This document shows positions 4,677 to 6,863 of a stretch of DNA of 6,863 nt, in pieces (position 1 is the stretch's first letter; every line of letters starts with the position of its first letter). Made by a program: the position numbers and the translations under genes. The notes beneath the pieces were generated by a model. The model did no database searches. It had not been told where the DNA came from and saw only the letters and a list, made by a program, of their open reading frames with translations. The stretch is from Candidatus Aerophobota bacterium (GTDB lineage Bacteria; Aerophobota; Aerophobia; Aerophobales; B3-G15). The stretch is from positions 1-6,863 of the forward strand of contig JAUWJM010000089.1 of the NCBI GenBank assembly GCA_030607715.1, given 5' to 3'.

Positions 4677-5436
4677 CTCTTAAACCTTTTACTATCGTAC
4701 GGCAGACTTCATAAAATATACCCACATCCACAGAAAAAGAGATATACTGAACTCCTGCATTTATCCACTTTTTAGCATCTTCAATATTATCAACAAAAGT
4801 GCCAACTGCTACATTTGCCTTTCGGGAAAGCTTTACTGCCTCTTCCATCTTCTTAATCACTACCGGATGATTCACCTGCCCAGTTACCCCACAGGAAGAA
4901 GATAAATCATAGGGACCAAGAAAGATAACATCTAAACCTCTTACGGTTAAAATCTCCTCTAAATTTTCTATCCCTTCTACTCCTTCAATATGAGCAATTA
5001 CCATCATTTCTTTATTGGAAAACTCAAAATACTTATATCGCTCCAGAGAAGAATAGTTAGCGGCACGGACAAATCGGCAAACGCCACGCTCACCCTGAGG
5101 GGAAAACTTTGCGGCCTTTATAGCCTTTAAGGCATCCTCTTTATTAGAAATTTGAGGAATCTCTACTCCTTGAGCACCAATATCTAAAGCTCGCAGGATA
5201 AGAGAAGGATTATTTTCTCTAACCCTAATAATGGGAGTAATTCCTGCAACTTCAGATGCTCGAATAAGATTTTGAGCTGTTTCTATAGAAATTGGACCGT
5301 GCTCGGTATCAATTATAACAAAGTCAAACCCGGCAAACCCGGCAATCTCTACTGCAGCAGGATCTGTAAATTTCATAAAGGGTCCAATTGCTATCTTGCC
5401 TTCCTGCATAGCAGCTTTTAATGTATTTTCCCTCAC
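4669..5436 (-). CDS. HpcH/HpaI-family class II aldolase (2-keto-3-deoxy acid aldolase type)
   Basis: A 255-residue protein of normal family length, a metal-dependent (beta/alpha)8 barrel that splits 2-keto-3-deoxy or 4-hydroxy-2-keto acids into pyruvate and an aldehyde. Key residues seen: DTEHGP (43-48) with the catalytic base His46, Arg71 in PIIR, the metal ligands Glu151 in AHIEG and Asp177 in GPYDLS (174-179), plus LDIGAQG (84-90). The residue two before the metal Glu is His149, where HpaI has Gln. Candidate substrates are 2-keto-3-deoxy-glucarate (GarL-like) or 2-keto-3-deoxy-rhamnonate (RhmA-like); sequence alone does not decide. The start is GTG at 5436, with GAGGT (5443-5447) 6 nt upstream. 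It follows the glcD-like gene by 55 bases, so they are probably co-transcribed. Its last codons (Arg-Asp-Leu-stop) lie in the end of the adjacent repeat. Confidence 0.88.
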   Translation of the reverse strand: MRENTLKAAMQEGKIAIGPFMKFTDPAAVEIAGFAGFDFVIIDTEHGPISIETAQNLIRASEVAGITPIIRVRENNPSLILRALDIGAQGVEIPQISNKEDALKAIKAAKFSPQGERGVCRFVRAANYSSLERYKYFEFSNKEMMVIAHIEGVEGIENLEEILTVRGLDVIFLGPYDLSSSCGVTGQVNHPVVIKKMEEAVKLSRKANVAVGTFVDNIEDAKKWINAGVQYISFSVDVGIFYEVCRTIVKGLRDL

Positions 5437-5491
5437 TATACTACCTCAAATTTATGTCTTAGCATTGTCAAAACCTCTTTTTTATGAAAAA

Positions 5492-6863
5492 TTAAGTGAT
5501 AATCGCATCATAAATCAAATATCTACCAGGATTTAAGATATTATTTGGATCAAATGTCTTTTTTATCCTTCTTAACATTTCAAGATATGCACTGTTTAAT
5601 GCCATTGGAATATATTCTTTTTTAATAACACCTATGCAGTGTTCTCCAGATATTACTCCACCACGTTTTATACAATCTTCATGCAATAATTTCCTAACTA
5701 TGGGATATTTTTCTCTCCACTCCCCTTCCTTTAATTCTTTAAATTCTTTTCCTTCTTTCTTGATTTTCATAATATGAGTGTGGACATTTCCATCTGCTGC
5801 ATGACCGTAAGTTGGAAGCCACACACCGTATTCCTTAGAAATTTCACATACCTTATCTACATGATTTACTATCTCAGAGCGGGGAACTGTAAGATCTAAT
5901 ATCTCAATAGTGTTTGACTTTAAACCCTCATAGATATTACTTCTAATTGCCAAAATATCTGCCTGTTTTCCTTTGCTATCTGCCACCAAAGCATCTTTGG
6001 CTTTATTATCTGTGCAAATATTTGCTATTCTCTCAGACAATCTATACACTTCATCCTCAGTGTGACCATCTACAATTATCATTAGAAATGCTTTTCCTTC
6101 TTTGCAGGGCCACTTTTTACCAAGCAACTTTTCCGAAGGAGGAATAGCATCGCTTTGTATAAATTCTACAGCTATAGGCCTTATGCCATTTAAAACTATT
6201 TCTGAAACTGTCTTTATAGCATCATGCAATGAATCATAAGGGATAACCAAAGTTACTACACTCTTAAGCGGAGGCATTAGAAGTATTACTGCCTTAGTAA
6301 TAATACTTAGGGTGCCTTCTGAGCCAATCATTAAATGCAAAAGACTATAGCCGGTGCAATTTTTCATAAGTTTACCACCAAGGTTTAAAATCTCACCATT
6401 GGGAAGAACAACTTCTAATCCCTTTACAAAATCTCTCATCACTCCATATTTTACTGCCCTTGCTCCACCAGCATTAGTAGCAATAGCACCTCCTATATAA
6501 GCTGTTTCATCTCCAGGATGGGGTGGAAAGAAAAGCCCTGATGATTCAATCTTTTCATAAAAGTCCATAAGAGTAACTCCTGGCTCAACTATTGCCATTA
6601 AGTTTTTTTTATCTATCTGTAAAACTTTATCCATTCTCTCAAGAGATAAAACTATACCGCCATAGATAGGGACACAACCAGCAACTAAACCTGTTCCACC
6701 TCCGCGAGGGGTAACAGGAACCCCTTTTTTATTAGCCAGTTTCATAATTTGAGAAATTTCTTCTACATTCTTTGGTTTTACCACTGTTTCTGGAAAGTGA
6801 TGCACCCAATCAAGAGAAAACTCATCATGGGAATAGTCTGCCATCCTCTCTTTATCTAAGATG
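5492..6863 (-). CDS. glcD: FAD-linked 2-hydroxy-acid oxidase/dehydrogenase, GlcD type (5' end beyond the window)
   Basis: A vanillyl-alcohol-oxidase-fold flavoprotein that would oxidise glycolate, D-lactate or a similar 2-hydroxy acid to the 2-oxo acid. Numbered from the ATG at 6844: FAD-binding PRGGGTGLVAGCVP (46-59), TNAGG (123-127), CTGYSLLHLMIGSEGTL (163-179), VPRS (320-323), then the C-terminal substrate/metal domain with GHAADGNVH (347-355), SGEHCIG (399-405) and FDPNNILNPGR (431-441). Expected metal ligands are His348, His355 and Glu401; the usual GEHG is GEHC here. The frame is open upstream of that ATG to the window edge (ILDKER), GAGAGG abuts the ATG too closely for a Shine-Dalgarno, and relatives have some 25-40 residues before the YSHDE-like stretch, so the true start probably lies outside. 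No GlcE or GlcF partner is visible. Confidence 0.88.
   Translation of the reverse strand, partial: ILDKERMADYSHDEFSLDWVHHFPETVVKPKNVEEISQIMKLANKKGVPVTPRGGGTGLVAGCVPIYGGIVLSLERMDKVLQIDKKNLMAIVEPGVTLMDFYEKIESSGLFFPPHPGDETAYIGGAIATNAGGARAVKYGVMRDFVKGLEVVLPNGEILNLGGKLMKNCTGYSLLHLMIGSEGTLSIITKAVILLMPPLKSVVTLVIPYDSLHDAIKTVSEIVLNGIRPIAVEFIQSDAIPPSEKLLGKKWPCKEGKAFLMIIVDGHTEDEVYRLSERIANICTDNKAKDALVADSKGKQADILAIRSNIYEGLKSNTIEILDLTVPRSEIVNHVDKVCEISKEYGVWLPTYGHAADGNVHTHIMKIKKEGKEFKELKEGEWREKYPIVRKLLHEDCIKRGGVISGEHCIGVIKKEYIPMALNSAYLEMLRRIKKTFDPNNILNPGRYLIYDAIIT

Noticed and set aside
5947..6147. Plus-strand open frame of 66 codons
   Set aside because: Antisense to the glcD-like gene, with no start signals.

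Overview
The window is bacterial, AT-rich (by eye about 35-40% G+C) and gene-dense. It reads like an uncultivated anaerobic bacterium: an RnfC-type ferredoxin/NADH electron-transfer subunit, a 2-keto-3-deoxy-sugar catabolic set, a VapBC45-type toxin-antitoxin pair, and intergenic spaces full of short degenerate direct repeats and REP-like hairpins. The phylum cannot be fixed from these genes. All substantial genes lie on the minus strand, so transcription runs from high to low coordinates.

Region by region in transcription order: a glycolate/D-lactate-type FAD oxidase (glcD-like, 5' end beyond the window edge, 6863-5492), an HpcH/HpaI aldolase (5436-4669), a MITE-like inverted repeat (about 4561-4676), a PfkB-family 2-keto-3-deoxygluconate kinase (4520-3495), a cluster of REP-like hairpins with GTAG heads (3346-3478), a DUF433 antitoxin (3205-2921) overlapping a DUF5615 PIN-like toxin gene (2924-2580) broken by an in-frame TAG, a short-repeat tract (2451-2565), a KDPG/KHG aldolase (2437-1781), and then rnfC (1370-51). 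The first 18 codons of a probable acetylornithine-type aminotransferase overlap the end of rnfC (54-1).

Between eda and rnfC is the only plus-strand transcription unit. It has a near-consensus promoter (TTGACA-16-TATTAT), a strong Shine-Dalgarno and a 61-codon frame whose only well-placed start codon is ATA. A second small frame is coupled to it by TGATG and runs antisense into the 3' end of eda. A second TTGACA faces the other way, toward rnfC, so the spacer looks like a divergent promoter region; a G+C-rich hairpin lies between the two promoters.

How the genes fit: the kinase makes KDPG from 2-keto-3-deoxygluconate and Eda splits it into pyruvate and glyceraldehyde-3-phosphate. The HpaI-type aldolase would split a non-phosphorylated 2-keto-3-deoxy acid into pyruvate plus an aldehyde, and the GlcD-like flavoprotein would oxidise a 2-hydroxy acid. 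Together they suggest use of uronates, aldonates or aldarates. The toxin-antitoxin pair and REP-like cluster sit between the kinase and the aldolase and look like later arrivals. The most notable points are the amber-interrupted toxin, the ATA-start plus-strand mini-operon, the four GTAG-headed hairpins, the rnfC gene without visible Rnf partners, and a 15-bp inverted repeat linking the rnfC coding start to its upstream spacer.
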